Shown here in pieces: positions 1 through 4,934 of a stretch of DNA of 5,034 nt (its first letter is position 1; every line of letters begins with the position of its first letter). The position numbers and the translations under genes were made by a program. Under the pieces are notes generated by a model that worked only from the letters and a program-made list of their open reading frames with translations, did not search any database and was not told the DNA's origin. Source of the DNA: CAZQLE01 sp964593905 (GTDB lineage Bacteria; Chloroflexota; Anaerolineae; Anaerolineales; Anaerolineaceae); contig CAZQLE010000239.1 in the NCBI GenBank assembly GCA_964593905.1, forward strand, positions 1 through 5,034, given 5' to 3'.

Positions 1-679
1 CCGTATAGGCGGCCTGCACCTGGCTGACCATCGCCACCCGTTTGGCGCCCACCGCCACAAAGACCTGAATTGCGGCCTGGGGGTTGGCGGTCTCGCCGTT
101 TGCCGTTGCGCAGCAGCGTTCGGCGGTGTCGGTGATGATCACATTCACCAGCCCGGCCTCCACAAACCAGCGCTGCATCTGCGGCCGTTCAAAGCCCAGC
201 CATTCGTCGGCCATTTCTGCTTTCATCCACTCGTGGTCGTGCTGGTCGAGATCGGTGAGAACCAATCGCCCGCCGGGTTTAAGGATGCGCACCATCTCGT
301 GGATGGCCGCCAGGGGGTCAACGCAATGGTGCAGGTACATATTGGCGAACACTGCGTCCATGCTGTCATCGGGCAGGGGCAGCGATTGTCCGTCGGCCGG
401 ATAATAATGAATGTGATCCCATGCAGCCAGATTTTTCTGCGCCACGGCCAGCATCTCGGGCGAGGCATCCAACACGTGCACCTCGCGCACCAGCGGGGCC
501 AGCGCCTGGCTGACAAACCCGGTGCCCGCGCCAACGTCGGCCACAATCATCTCGGGGCGCAGAAAGGCCCGCGCGATGGCGGCTTCGCGCACAGCCGGCG
601 GAAAATAACCGCCGCGCAGTTCGTCCCAATCACCGGCGTGCCGGGCAAAATAATCTTGTGCTGCTTCGGTAGGGGTCAT
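1..679 (-). CDS. SAM-dependent methyltransferase (class I, UbiE/ArsM-like), 3' end beyond window
   Basis: The frame from the ATG at 679-677 stays open for 226 codons to the left edge with no stop, so the gene is partial at its C-terminus. Class I SAM-binding features are clear: motif I VADVGAGTGF at residues 47-56, an acidic residue ending the next strand (VLDAS, D71), LPLPDDSMDAVFAN at 100-113, and ILKPGGRLVLTDL at 132-144. The stretch after it (HDHEW at 147-151, then EMADEWLGF at 155-163) resembles methyltransferases linked or fused to ArsR regulators. C119 and a vicinal pair C189-C190 (ERCCA) are possible thiol ligands, but the full ArsM cysteine set is not evident. It lies 50 bp downstream of an ArsR-family gene on the same strand, with its own operator copy just upstream, so repressor control is likely. 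The substrate is unknown: metalloid methylation is an inference from context. The frame continues beyond the usual end of the domain (around GAKR, 211-214). Only a weak GAG-type ribosome site precedes the start. Confidence 0.9.
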   Translation of the reverse strand, partial: MTPTEAAQDYFARHAGDWDELRGGYFPPAVREAAIARAFLRPEMIVADVGAGTGFVSQALAPLVREVHVLDASPEMLAVAQKNLAAWDHIHYYPADGQSLPLPDDSMDAVFANMYLHHCVDPLAAIHEMVRILKPGGRLVLTDLDQHDHEWMKAEMADEWLGFERPQMQRWFVEAGLVNVIITDTAERCCATANGETANPQAAIQVFVAVGAKRVAMVSQVQAAYT

Positions 680-694
680 TATCACTCGCTTTCT

Positions 695-714
695 TTATCG
701 TAAAAATACGATAA
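695..714. promoter_or_regulatory. ArsR-type operator, copy 2 (before the methyltransferase)
   Basis: A perfect inverted repeat: TTATCGTA (695-702), 4-base spacer AAAA, TACGATAA (707-714). Its core matches the palindrome at the regulator's own promoter. It lies between the regulator stop and the methyltransferase start, 15 bp from that start. By position and by similarity to the other copy, it is inferred to bind the adjacent ArsR-family protein and control the methyltransferase separately. Confidence 0.8.
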
Positions 715-736
715 TTTTGGGTAAAAAAATTAACAA
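708..736 (-). promoter_or_regulatory. Candidate internal promoter for the methyltransferase gene
   Basis: On the minus strand a -35-like TTGTTA (736-731, overlapping the end of the regulator gene) and a -10-like TATCGT (713-708) are 17 bp apart. Each matches the sigma-70 consensus at four of six positions. The -10 lies inside operator copy 2, as expected for a repressor-blocked promoter. The start point would be near 701, giving a leader of about 22 nt. The boxes are weak, so read-through from the regulator promoter remains an alternative. Confidence 0.4.
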
Positions 737-1086
737 CAGTCCGAACGGGTCGTGATAACCTGCTCCTGCGGCGGGCAGCATTCCAACAGCCAGCCGCCGA
801 TTTGTTCCTTTAACCAGCGGATGCCGGTCTGGTTCAAACAGTAACAGGTGGCCGGGCCGTTGATTTCACCGCTGATCAGCCCGGCTTCGCACAACACCTT
901 CAAGTGCTGGCTGACGGTTGACTGCGCCAGCGTAGTGAATTCGACGATCTCGCCGGTGATACACATCTGCTTTTCAGCCAAAATTTGCACGATCTGAAAG
1001 CGCACCGGGTTACCCAGCGCCTTGAGCATACGCGCCAGTTGTTGTTCGGCAGGGGTCATTTCACGCAGCATGGGTTCAGATTTCAT
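730..1086 (-). CDS. ArsR/SmtB-family winged-helix transcriptional repressor
   Basis: A 118-residue protein when started at the ATG at 1086-1084 (MKSEPM). It has the ArsR fold: LARMLKALGNPVRFQIVQIL at 17-36, recognition helix TLAQSTVSQHLKVLCEAGLI at 52-71, then a wing with GPATCYCLN at 77-85. Members are DNA-binding dimers that release their operator when metal or metalloid binds. The classical ELCVCDL metal site is absent: the equivalent region reads MCITGEI, with a single C42. Cysteines cluster elsewhere: C66, C81, C83, C103-C104 and C117-C118. C-terminal cysteine sites are known for atypical As(III)-sensing ArsR proteins such as that of Acidithiobacillus ferrooxidans, so As(III) or a similar thiophilic ligand is a fair guess. 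A start ten codons upstream (1116) would lie inside the promoter and before the predicted transcript start, so it was rejected. ATGs at 1071 and 1059 are possible alternatives. It is followed by the methyltransferase. Confidence 0.92.
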   Translation of the reverse strand: MKSEPMLREMTPAEQQLARMLKALGNPVRFQIVQILAEKQMCITGEIVEFTTLAQSTVSQHLKVLCEAGLISGEINGPATCYCLNQTGIRWLKEQIGGWLLECCPPQEQVITTRSDCC

Positions 1087-1108
1087 TATATCGTAATTAT
1101 ACGATATA
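1087..1108. promoter_or_regulatory. ArsR-type operator, copy 1 (autoregulatory)
   Basis: A perfect inverted repeat with 9-bp arms: TATATCGTA (1087-1095), spacer ATTA, TACGATATA (1100-1108). It ends directly before the regulator's ATG and covers the whole -10 box, so a bound repressor would block RNA polymerase. It shares TATCGTA-N4-TACGATA with the site at 695-714. The protein–site pairing is inferred from position and repetition. Confidence 0.85.
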
Positions 1109-1123
1109 GGAGCCACCTGTCAA
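1096..1123 (-). promoter_or_regulatory. Near-consensus sigma-70-type promoter of the ArsR-family gene
   Basis: On the minus strand a perfect -35 TTGACA (1123-1118) and a perfect -10 TATAAT (1101-1096) are separated by 16 bp. The -10 is embedded in operator copy 1. The predicted transcript start, about seven bases past the -10, falls near 1089. That is 0-4 nt before the ATG at 1086 and implies a leaderless mRNA. So strong a promoter fits a gene held down by its own repressor. Confidence 0.8.
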
Positions 1124-1225
1124 CCCCCCCGAAAAATCTTTTGCGCCCGGCGCGGCCGCGAGAGGAGAAACAGGGCTTGCCCGGTGAATAAAAATTCGTT
1201 GTCTGGATGATTACCGAAAAGCAAT

Positions 1226-1233
1226 GGTAAAAT
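1226..1233 (+). promoter_or_regulatory. Candidate extended -10 element for the thioredoxin–CcdA gene
   Basis: TGG followed by TAAAAT (1228-1233) resembles an extended -10 box and lies about 57 bp before the chosen start. No good -35 is seen at 16-18 bp; TTGTCT at 1199-1204 is too far (23 bp). It does not overlap operator copy 1, so ArsR control of this gene is not evident from position. Confidence 0.3.
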
Positions 1234-1280
1234 ATGAACTGCCGGAAGTTTCGGCAGAAATCCAACGCGGTTTGAATTTT

Positions 1281-1286
1281 GGGAGG
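1281..1286 (+). promoter_or_regulatory. Ribosome binding site deciding the start at 1290
   Basis: GGGAGG lies three bases before the ATG at 1290. The spacing is short but the match to the anti-Shine–Dalgarno sequence is strong. The in-frame ATG at 1224 has no comparable site, overlaps the candidate -10 box, and would put 22 mostly polar residues ahead of a textbook signal peptide. This supports 1290. Confidence 0.7.
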
Positions 1287-1289
1287 TTT

Positions 1290-2654
1290 ATGAAGTTAGA
1301 GGGCAGAATTCTGCGCCTGATCCTGGTGGTCATCTGTCTGGCGGCGTTGTTTGGCTGGCCTCAGCCAGCCCAGGCCCGGCCGGTTGCACAGGAAACCCCG
1401 TTTGCGTTGTATTTCTTCTGGGGCAACGGCTGTCCGCACTGCGCGCATGCCAAGCCCTTTTTGGAGGAATTGAAAACGCGCTTTCCCACGCTGGAAGTGC
1501 GCGATTATGAGGTCTGGTATGTGCAGGAAAACCAGGCCATCTTTACCGACATGGCGAAAAACTATGGGTTTGAACCCCAGGGCGTGCCCACCTTTTTCCT
1601 GGGCGACCAGCACTGGGTGGGGTTTACCGATGCAATTCAGGTTGAGCTGGAACAGGCGGTGGAAGCCTGTGCGGTGAACGGTTGTAAAGATGCCGGCGCG
1701 GGAATTATTGCGGGCATCGTGCCACTGGAGCCGGTGGTTGAACCGGCTGCGCCGGTGGAAACTGGTGCTGGCAAGGCCATTCGGCTGCCGCTGCTGGGCG
1801 AGATTGATCTTTCCACCCAGTCGCTGCTGGTCAGCACCCTGCTCATCTCGTTTGTGGATGGGTTTAACCCCTGCTCGCTGTGGGTGCTTTCGATGCTGCT
1901 GGCGCTGACACTGCACACCGGCTCGCGCAAAAAAGTATTGCTGATCGGGTTGATTTTTCTGACGGTGACTGCGGCGGTATATGCCCTGTTTATAACCGGC
2001 CTGTTCACGGTGTTGACCGTGGTGAACTTTATGGGCTGGATTCAGGTGGTGGTGGCGCTGGTGGCGCTGTTTTTTGCAGTGGTCAATATCAAAGATTATT
2101 TCTGGTACAAAGAGGGTCTTTCGTTCACCATCGCCGATGAACAAAAACCGGGCATCTACGCCCGAATGCGCCGCATTATGGATGCCAGCCAGTCTTTTGG
2201 CGGCCTGGTGGGCGCAACGGTGGTGATGGCCGCCGGGGTGTCGCTGGTTGAATTTTCGTGCACGGCCGGCTTCCCGGTGGTGTGGACCAACCTGCTCTCG
2301 GCCCAAAAAGTGACCGCGTTGACCTTTGTTTTGCTGCTGCTGGTCTATATGCTTGTTTATCAGTTGGATGAGCTGGTCATCTTCTGCTCGGCGGTGTTCA
2401 CCCTGCGCGCCAGCCGGTTGGAAGAAAAACAGGGCCGCATTTTAAAGCTGATCGGGGGGATGCTCATGCTGACCCTGGCAGGGGTGATGTTGTTTAACCC
2501 CGCGCTGATGAACAACCTCTCCAGTTCGCTGATCATCTTTGGCGCGGCGTTTGGCGCGGCGCTGCTGGTGCTGTTGATCCATCGCGTGGTGCTGCCCTAT
2601 TTTGGAATCTGGATCGGCAGCGAAAAACGGACGGACTCAAAACTGCGCCGCTGA
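1290..2654 (+). CDS. Exported thioredoxin domain fused to CcdA/DsbD-like transmembrane domain
   Basis: A 454-residue membrane protein, probably a thiol–disulfide exchanger that passes reducing equivalents across the membrane to its own exported thioredoxin domain. Residues 1-29 form a signal peptide (basic start, hydrophobic core to about 21, PAQA before the likely cleavage). The thioredoxin-fold domain (about 36-130) has CPHC at C48-C51 and the cis-proline element GVP at 98-100. It ends with a second pair, C127 and C132. A Pro/Ala/Val-rich linker (about 143-165) leads to a CcdA-like domain with roughly six or seven membrane segments (about 177-200, 214-238, 240-266, 304-330, 343-371, 386-404, 411-435). 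C195 in DGFNPC and C324 in EFSCTAGFP are placed like the two relay cysteines of CcdA/DsbD. In DsbD the periplasmic domains flank the membrane part; here the single thioredoxin domain is N-terminal. It is divergent from the ArsR-family gene. Partners are not visible, and an oxidative role cannot be excluded. Confidence 0.88.
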   Translation: MKLEGRILRLILVVICLAALFGWPQPAQARPVAQETPFALYFFWGNGCPHCAHAKPFLEELKTRFPTLEVRDYEVWYVQENQAIFTDMAKNYGFEPQGVPTFFLGDQHWVGFTDAIQVELEQAVEACAVNGCKDAGAGIIAGIVPLEPVVEPAAPVETGAGKAIRLPLLGEIDLSTQSLLVSTLLISFVDGFNPCSLWVLSMLLALTLHTGSRKKVLLIGLIFLTVTAAVYALFITGLFTVLTVVNFMGWIQVVVALVALFFAVVNIKDYFWYKEGLSFTIADEQKPGIYARMRRIMDASQSFGGLVGATVVMAAGVSLVEFSCTAGFPVVWTNLLSAQKVTALTFVLLLLVYMLVYQLDELVIFCSAVFTLRASRLEEKQGRILKLIGGMLMLTLAGVMLFNPALMNNLSSSLIIFGAAFGAALLVLLIHRVVLPYFGIWIGSEKRTDSKLRR

Positions 2655-2683
2655 TTAAATTGACAATCTCCTCATTGGTTTGT

Positions 2684-2718
2684 CCGTGCCCCCGGTTAAA
2701 AGCCATCCGGGGGCGCGG
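2684..2718 (+). terminator. GC-rich hairpin, likely terminator of the thioredoxin–CcdA gene
   Basis: A 12-bp stem (2684-2695 with 2707-2718, one G·T pair, core GCCCCCGG/CCGGGGGC) with an 11-base loop begins 30 bp after the stop codon. Only a weak AATTTAA follows it and there is no run of T, so termination efficiency is uncertain. Position after a gene and stem strength are the main support. Confidence 0.55.
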
Positions 2719-2746
2719 CAATTTAACAGCCGGGGGGTAAAGCTCG

Positions 2747-2754
2747 GGTAAAAT
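2747..2754 (+). promoter_or_regulatory. Candidate -10 element for the AEC transporter gene
   Basis: GGTAAAAT, the same eight bases found at 1226-1233 before the other plus-strand gene, lies 79 bp before the transporter start and after the hairpin. No convincing -35 is visible. Support is the -10-like sequence, its reuse and its position. Confidence 0.28.
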
Positions 2755-2821
2755 GAGATAGATCTTGCCTTAACAACAACCGGGGTAAATGGGGGTGTCG
2801 GGCGGGTCATCAAAAATCAGC

Positions 2822-2825
2822 GAGG
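2822..2825 (+). promoter_or_regulatory. Ribosome binding site deciding the start at 2834
   Basis: GAGG with eight bases to the ATG at 2834 is a normal ribosome site. The earlier in-frame ATG at 2789 has no comparable site, and the 15 residues it would add are polar and glycine/serine-rich. AEC proteins usually begin almost directly with the first membrane helix. Confidence 0.65.
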
Positions 2826-2833
2826 TTAAGCCC

Positions 2834-3796
2834 ATGACCATTCTGGATGCATTTGCAACCACACTGCCGGTTTTACTGCTGGTGGGCCTGGGAATGCTGC
2901 TGCGCAGCCGGGCCTTTTTTAAACCGGGTGTGGTGGAAGAAATTAAAAAGCTGGTGGTCAACATCACCATGCCGCTGGTGCTCTACGGGGCGTTTGCCAG
3001 AATGCAATTTGAGCCAAAATATGCGGCCGTGGTGGCGCTGATGTTTGGCCTGTGTGGGGTGGTGCTGGCCGGGGCGCTGTTTGTTCGGCGTATTCGCATC
3101 GGTCAGACGGGGTTCTTTGGCCCGTCGACCTACGGGCCTTTCTTAATGGCCGGTTTTGAGAATGGCATGATGGGTTACGCCATCTTTGGCGCGGTATTTG
3201 GCAGCGCGCTGCTTTCCAAATTTGCGGTGGTGGACCTGGGTCAGGTGATTTTTGTGTTTTTTGTGCTGTTGACCGCAATGGACCCGCTGACGGCCCGGCG
3301 GCGCAATGTGGGTGAACTGGTGGGCGGTTTTTTGCGCACCCCGGCCATTGTGGGCATTCTGGCGGGTATCCTGGCCAATATCAGCGGTGTGCAGCAAGCG
3401 CTGGAAGGTTTTGCCCTGACCCGCGCCCTGGTGGATACGGCGGCCCTGCTGGCCGGGCTGACCATGCCGCTGGTGGGGCTGGTGCTGGGTTTTGAATTGA
3501 ACATTCAACCGGGGCGGCTGGCTGCCCCGCTGCGAACGGCGCTGCTGCGCCTGGCGCTGTGGGTGGGGCTGGGGCTGCTGGTGAACCGGGTGGTCATTGC
3601 GGGTTGGCTGGGGTTGGATGCCGGTTTTCAGGCAGCGGTGATGCTGATGTTTGTCATGCCGGCTCCGTTTGTCATTCCGCTCTATTTGAAGGACGCCACT
3701 CAAGATGAGAAAGCCTATATTTTAAACACGCTGACGATCTCAACCCTGCTGGCCCTGGCCGGGGTGGTGCTGGTGCGGGTAATGTATCCCATTTAA
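2834..3796 (+). CDS. AEC-family transporter (auxin efflux carrier / malonate permease-like)
   Basis: A 320-residue integral membrane protein of normal family length. Family-like features are the opening helix LPVLLLVGLGMLLRSRAFF (11-29), then LVVNITMPLVLYGAF at 40-54. FLMAGFENGMMGYAIFGAVFG at 103-123 corresponds to the glycine/asparagine-rich GF-N-G segment near the transport site. LRTPAIVGILAGILANISG is at 167-185, MPLVGLVLGFEL at 211-222 and MPAPFV at 275-280. About ten hydrophobic helices in two halves can be traced, with short basic loops (RRIR 85-88, RRR 155-157) suggesting cytoplasmic sides. Characterised relatives export auxin in plants or move malonate and other small organic anions in bacteria. 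The substrate cannot be read from the sequence. It has no apparent operon partner: a hairpin lies upstream, and it converges with the lipoate ligase gene. Family assignment is firm, specificity is not. Confidence 0.88.
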   Translation: MTILDAFATTLPVLLLVGLGMLLRSRAFFKPGVVEEIKKLVVNITMPLVLYGAFARMQFEPKYAAVVALMFGLCGVVLAGALFVRRIRIGQTGFFGPSTYGPFLMAGFENGMMGYAIFGAVFGSALLSKFAVVDLGQVIFVFFVLLTAMDPLTARRRNVGELVGGFLRTPAIVGILAGILANISGVQQALEGFALTRALVDTAALLAGLTMPLVGLVLGFELNIQPGRLAAPLRTALLRLALWVGLGLLVNRVVIAGWLGLDAGFQAAVMLMFVMPAPFVIPLYLKDATQDEKAYILNTLTISTLLALAGVVLVRVMYPI

Positions 3797-3804
3797 CGAG
3801 AAAA

Positions 3805-3840
3805 ACAACAGCCGCGGCAAACATTCGCTGCGGCTGTTGT
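3805..3840 (-). terminator. Intrinsic terminator between convergent genes
   Basis: A 14-bp stem (3805-3818 with 3827-3840, one G·T pair) closes an 8-base loop. Read on the minus strand the stem runs into TTTTT (complement of 3801-3805), a good rho-independent terminator starting about 15 bp after the lipoate ligase stop. On the plus strand it starts 8 bp after the transporter stop, but the following sequence lacks a clean T-run, so it is strongest for the minus strand and perhaps bidirectional. Confidence 0.85.
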
Positions 3841-3855
3841 ATGGTTGGCTGTTGT

Positions 3856-4848
3856 TTAGTACAAAAACTTCAGAAATTCATCCAGGGTCAATCCGCCAAA
3901 ATAGTAGCCAATATTAACATCAGCCAGGGCCTGCTCCAGGTCTTCACGCGCATAACGCACGCCGGTCAGACGTTTTTCCAGTTCGGCGCTGTCACCTTCG
4001 GCAAAATAGTCGCCAAAGAAGCGGATCGATTGGATCACACCCCGCTCGACATCCAGGCGCGCATCCACCTCACCCGAGGCAAAGCGTTCCACCTTCTGGA
4101 TGTTGAACTTGGGCGATTCGCCATAGTTCCAGTCCCAGCGCCCATAACGTTCCTCCACCAGTTTGCGAATGCCGCGCCAGTCTTCATCGGTGAGATGATA
4201 CTGCTGCACGTTATCGGGGCTGCTGAATATGCTGTGCAGAATGTGCTCCCGAAAGACTTCGATGGGGGGCAGCGGCTGCGGCAGAAATTCGGAGATATTG
4301 GCCACCCGGCTGCGCACCGATTTGATGCCTTTCGATTCGATCTTGGCCGCTTTGACGCGCAAAGCATCGGCCACGTGCGACAGATCGGCGTTATACAGTA
4401 GTGTGCCGTGGCTGACCATGCGCCGTGCTGCGACATACTGGGCGTTCCCCGAGATCTTGCGGCCATCCACCAGAATATCGTTGCGCCCGCTTAGCTCAGC
4501 CTGCACACCCAGCTCGTGCAGGGCAGTGATGACCGGGCTGGTGAACTTTTTAAAGTTGTGCACATTTTCATCAGATTTTTGGGTGATAAAGCTGAAATTT
4601 AAATTACCCAGATCATGATACACGGCTCCGCCGCCAGAAAGACGGCGTACGACCTGAATTTTTCGTTCGTCAACCACATCACTGTTGATCTCTTCGATCG
4701 TATTTTGGTGGCGGCCGATGATGATGGAATTTGCATTGATGTAAAACAGGAGAATATCTTCTTCGGGCAGAACATTGCGCAGAAGGTATTCTTCTATCGC
4801 CAGGTTTACATGGGGATCGGTTACATTTTCATTGTCAACGAAGTACAT
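3856..4848 (-). CDS. lplA: Lipoate–protein ligase A
   Basis: This 330-residue enzyme is expected to activate free lipoate with ATP to lipoyl-AMP and transfer it to a lysine on lipoyl domains of 2-oxoacid dehydrogenases or glycine-cleavage H protein, in the cytoplasm. Family motifs are intact: VNLAIEEYLL at 14-23, IIIGRHQNT at 42-50, VVRRLSGGGAVYHDLGNLNFSFI at 67-89 (the RR-SGGGAVYHD signature), GRNDI at 121-125, the KISGNAQ element with the expected catalytic lysine at K131, HGTLL at 147-151, and KGIKSVRSRVANI at 173-185. The C-terminal accessory domain (about 195-330, with WNYGESPKFN at 240-249) is present, so it is the two-domain, E. coli LplA-like form able to do both half-reactions alone. 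A GAGGAG ribosome site supports the ATG at 4848. It stands alone with its own promoter and terminator; no lipoyl-dependent complex genes are near. A scavenging role is inferred. Confidence 0.95.
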   Translation of the reverse strand: MYFVDNENVTDPHVNLAIEEYLLRNVLPEEDILLFYINANSIIIGRHQNTIEEINSDVVDERKIQVVRRLSGGGAVYHDLGNLNFSFITQKSDENVHNFKKFTSPVITALHELGVQAELSGRNDILVDGRKISGNAQYVAARRMVSHGTLLYNADLSHVADALRVKAAKIESKGIKSVRSRVANISEFLPQPLPPIEVFREHILHSIFSSPDNVQQYHLTDEDWRGIRKLVEERYGRWDWNYGESPKFNIQKVERFASGEVDARLDVERGVIQSIRFFGDYFAEGDSAELEKRLTGVRYAREDLEQALADVNIGYYFGGLTLDEFLKFLY

Positions 4849-4855
4849 TCGCCAG

Positions 4856-4861
4856 CTCCTC
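4856..4861 (-). promoter_or_regulatory. lplA: Ribosome binding site of lplA
   Basis: On the minus strand GAGGAG (4861-4856) lies seven bases before the ATG at 4848. This is near-ideal spacing and fixes the start, in agreement with the conserved N-terminus MYFVDN. Confidence 0.85.
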
Positions 4862-4887
4862 TATATCGGTAAATTCGTATCTGTTTT

Positions 4888-4915
4888 ATGATACCAAAAA
4901 CCGTAATGATTTAAA
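4888..4915 (-). promoter_or_regulatory. lplA: Candidate promoter of lplA
   Basis: On the minus strand a -10 TATCAT (4893-4888) is preceded by TGG (extended -10) and lies 16 bp from a weak -35 TTTAAA (4915-4910). The start point near 4881 would give a leader of about 33 nt that includes the GAGGAG site. The -10 matches consensus at five of six positions; the -35 is poor, which the extended -10 may offset. Confidence 0.45.
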
Positions 4916-4934
4916 CCCCGAATTCAGAACTTTG

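Noticed and set aside
1151..1160. Perfect palindrome CGCGGCCGCG upstream of the plus-strand gene
   Set aside because: A GC-only 10-bp palindrome with no loop, unlike the ArsR sites and not placed on a promoter; likely due to base composition.
1161..1190. AGAGGAG followed by TTG could start a small gene
   Set aside because: The frame from the TTG stops after four codons (LPGE), too short to support as a gene.
1224..1289. Upstream ATG extending the thioredoxin–CcdA protein by 22 residues
   Set aside because: It overlaps a candidate -10 box, lacks a ribosome site and would precede a typical signal peptide; GGGAGG before 1290 supports the shorter form.
1353..1370. 7-bp inverted repeat GGCTGGC/GCCAGCC with 4-base loop inside the signal-peptide coding region
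   Set aside because: It is fully explained by coding for WPQPAQ in a GC-rich gene; no independent sign of regulation.
1296..2306. Long open frame on the minus strand opposite the thioredoxin–CcdA gene
   Set aside because: It is rich in H, Q and R with no recognisable domain, as expected from the antisense of a GC-rich membrane-protein gene; the plus-strand frame has clear motifs.
3143..3703. Minus-strand open frame opposite the AEC transporter
   Set aside because: Low-complexity Q/H/R-rich antisense translation with no family features; the plus-strand frame is a full AEC protein.
4862..4880. TATATCGG…TTCGTAT near lplA resembles half of the ArsR operator
   Set aside because: The left half differs (TATCGGTA) and the right half is not the inverted complement, so it is not a palindromic operator.
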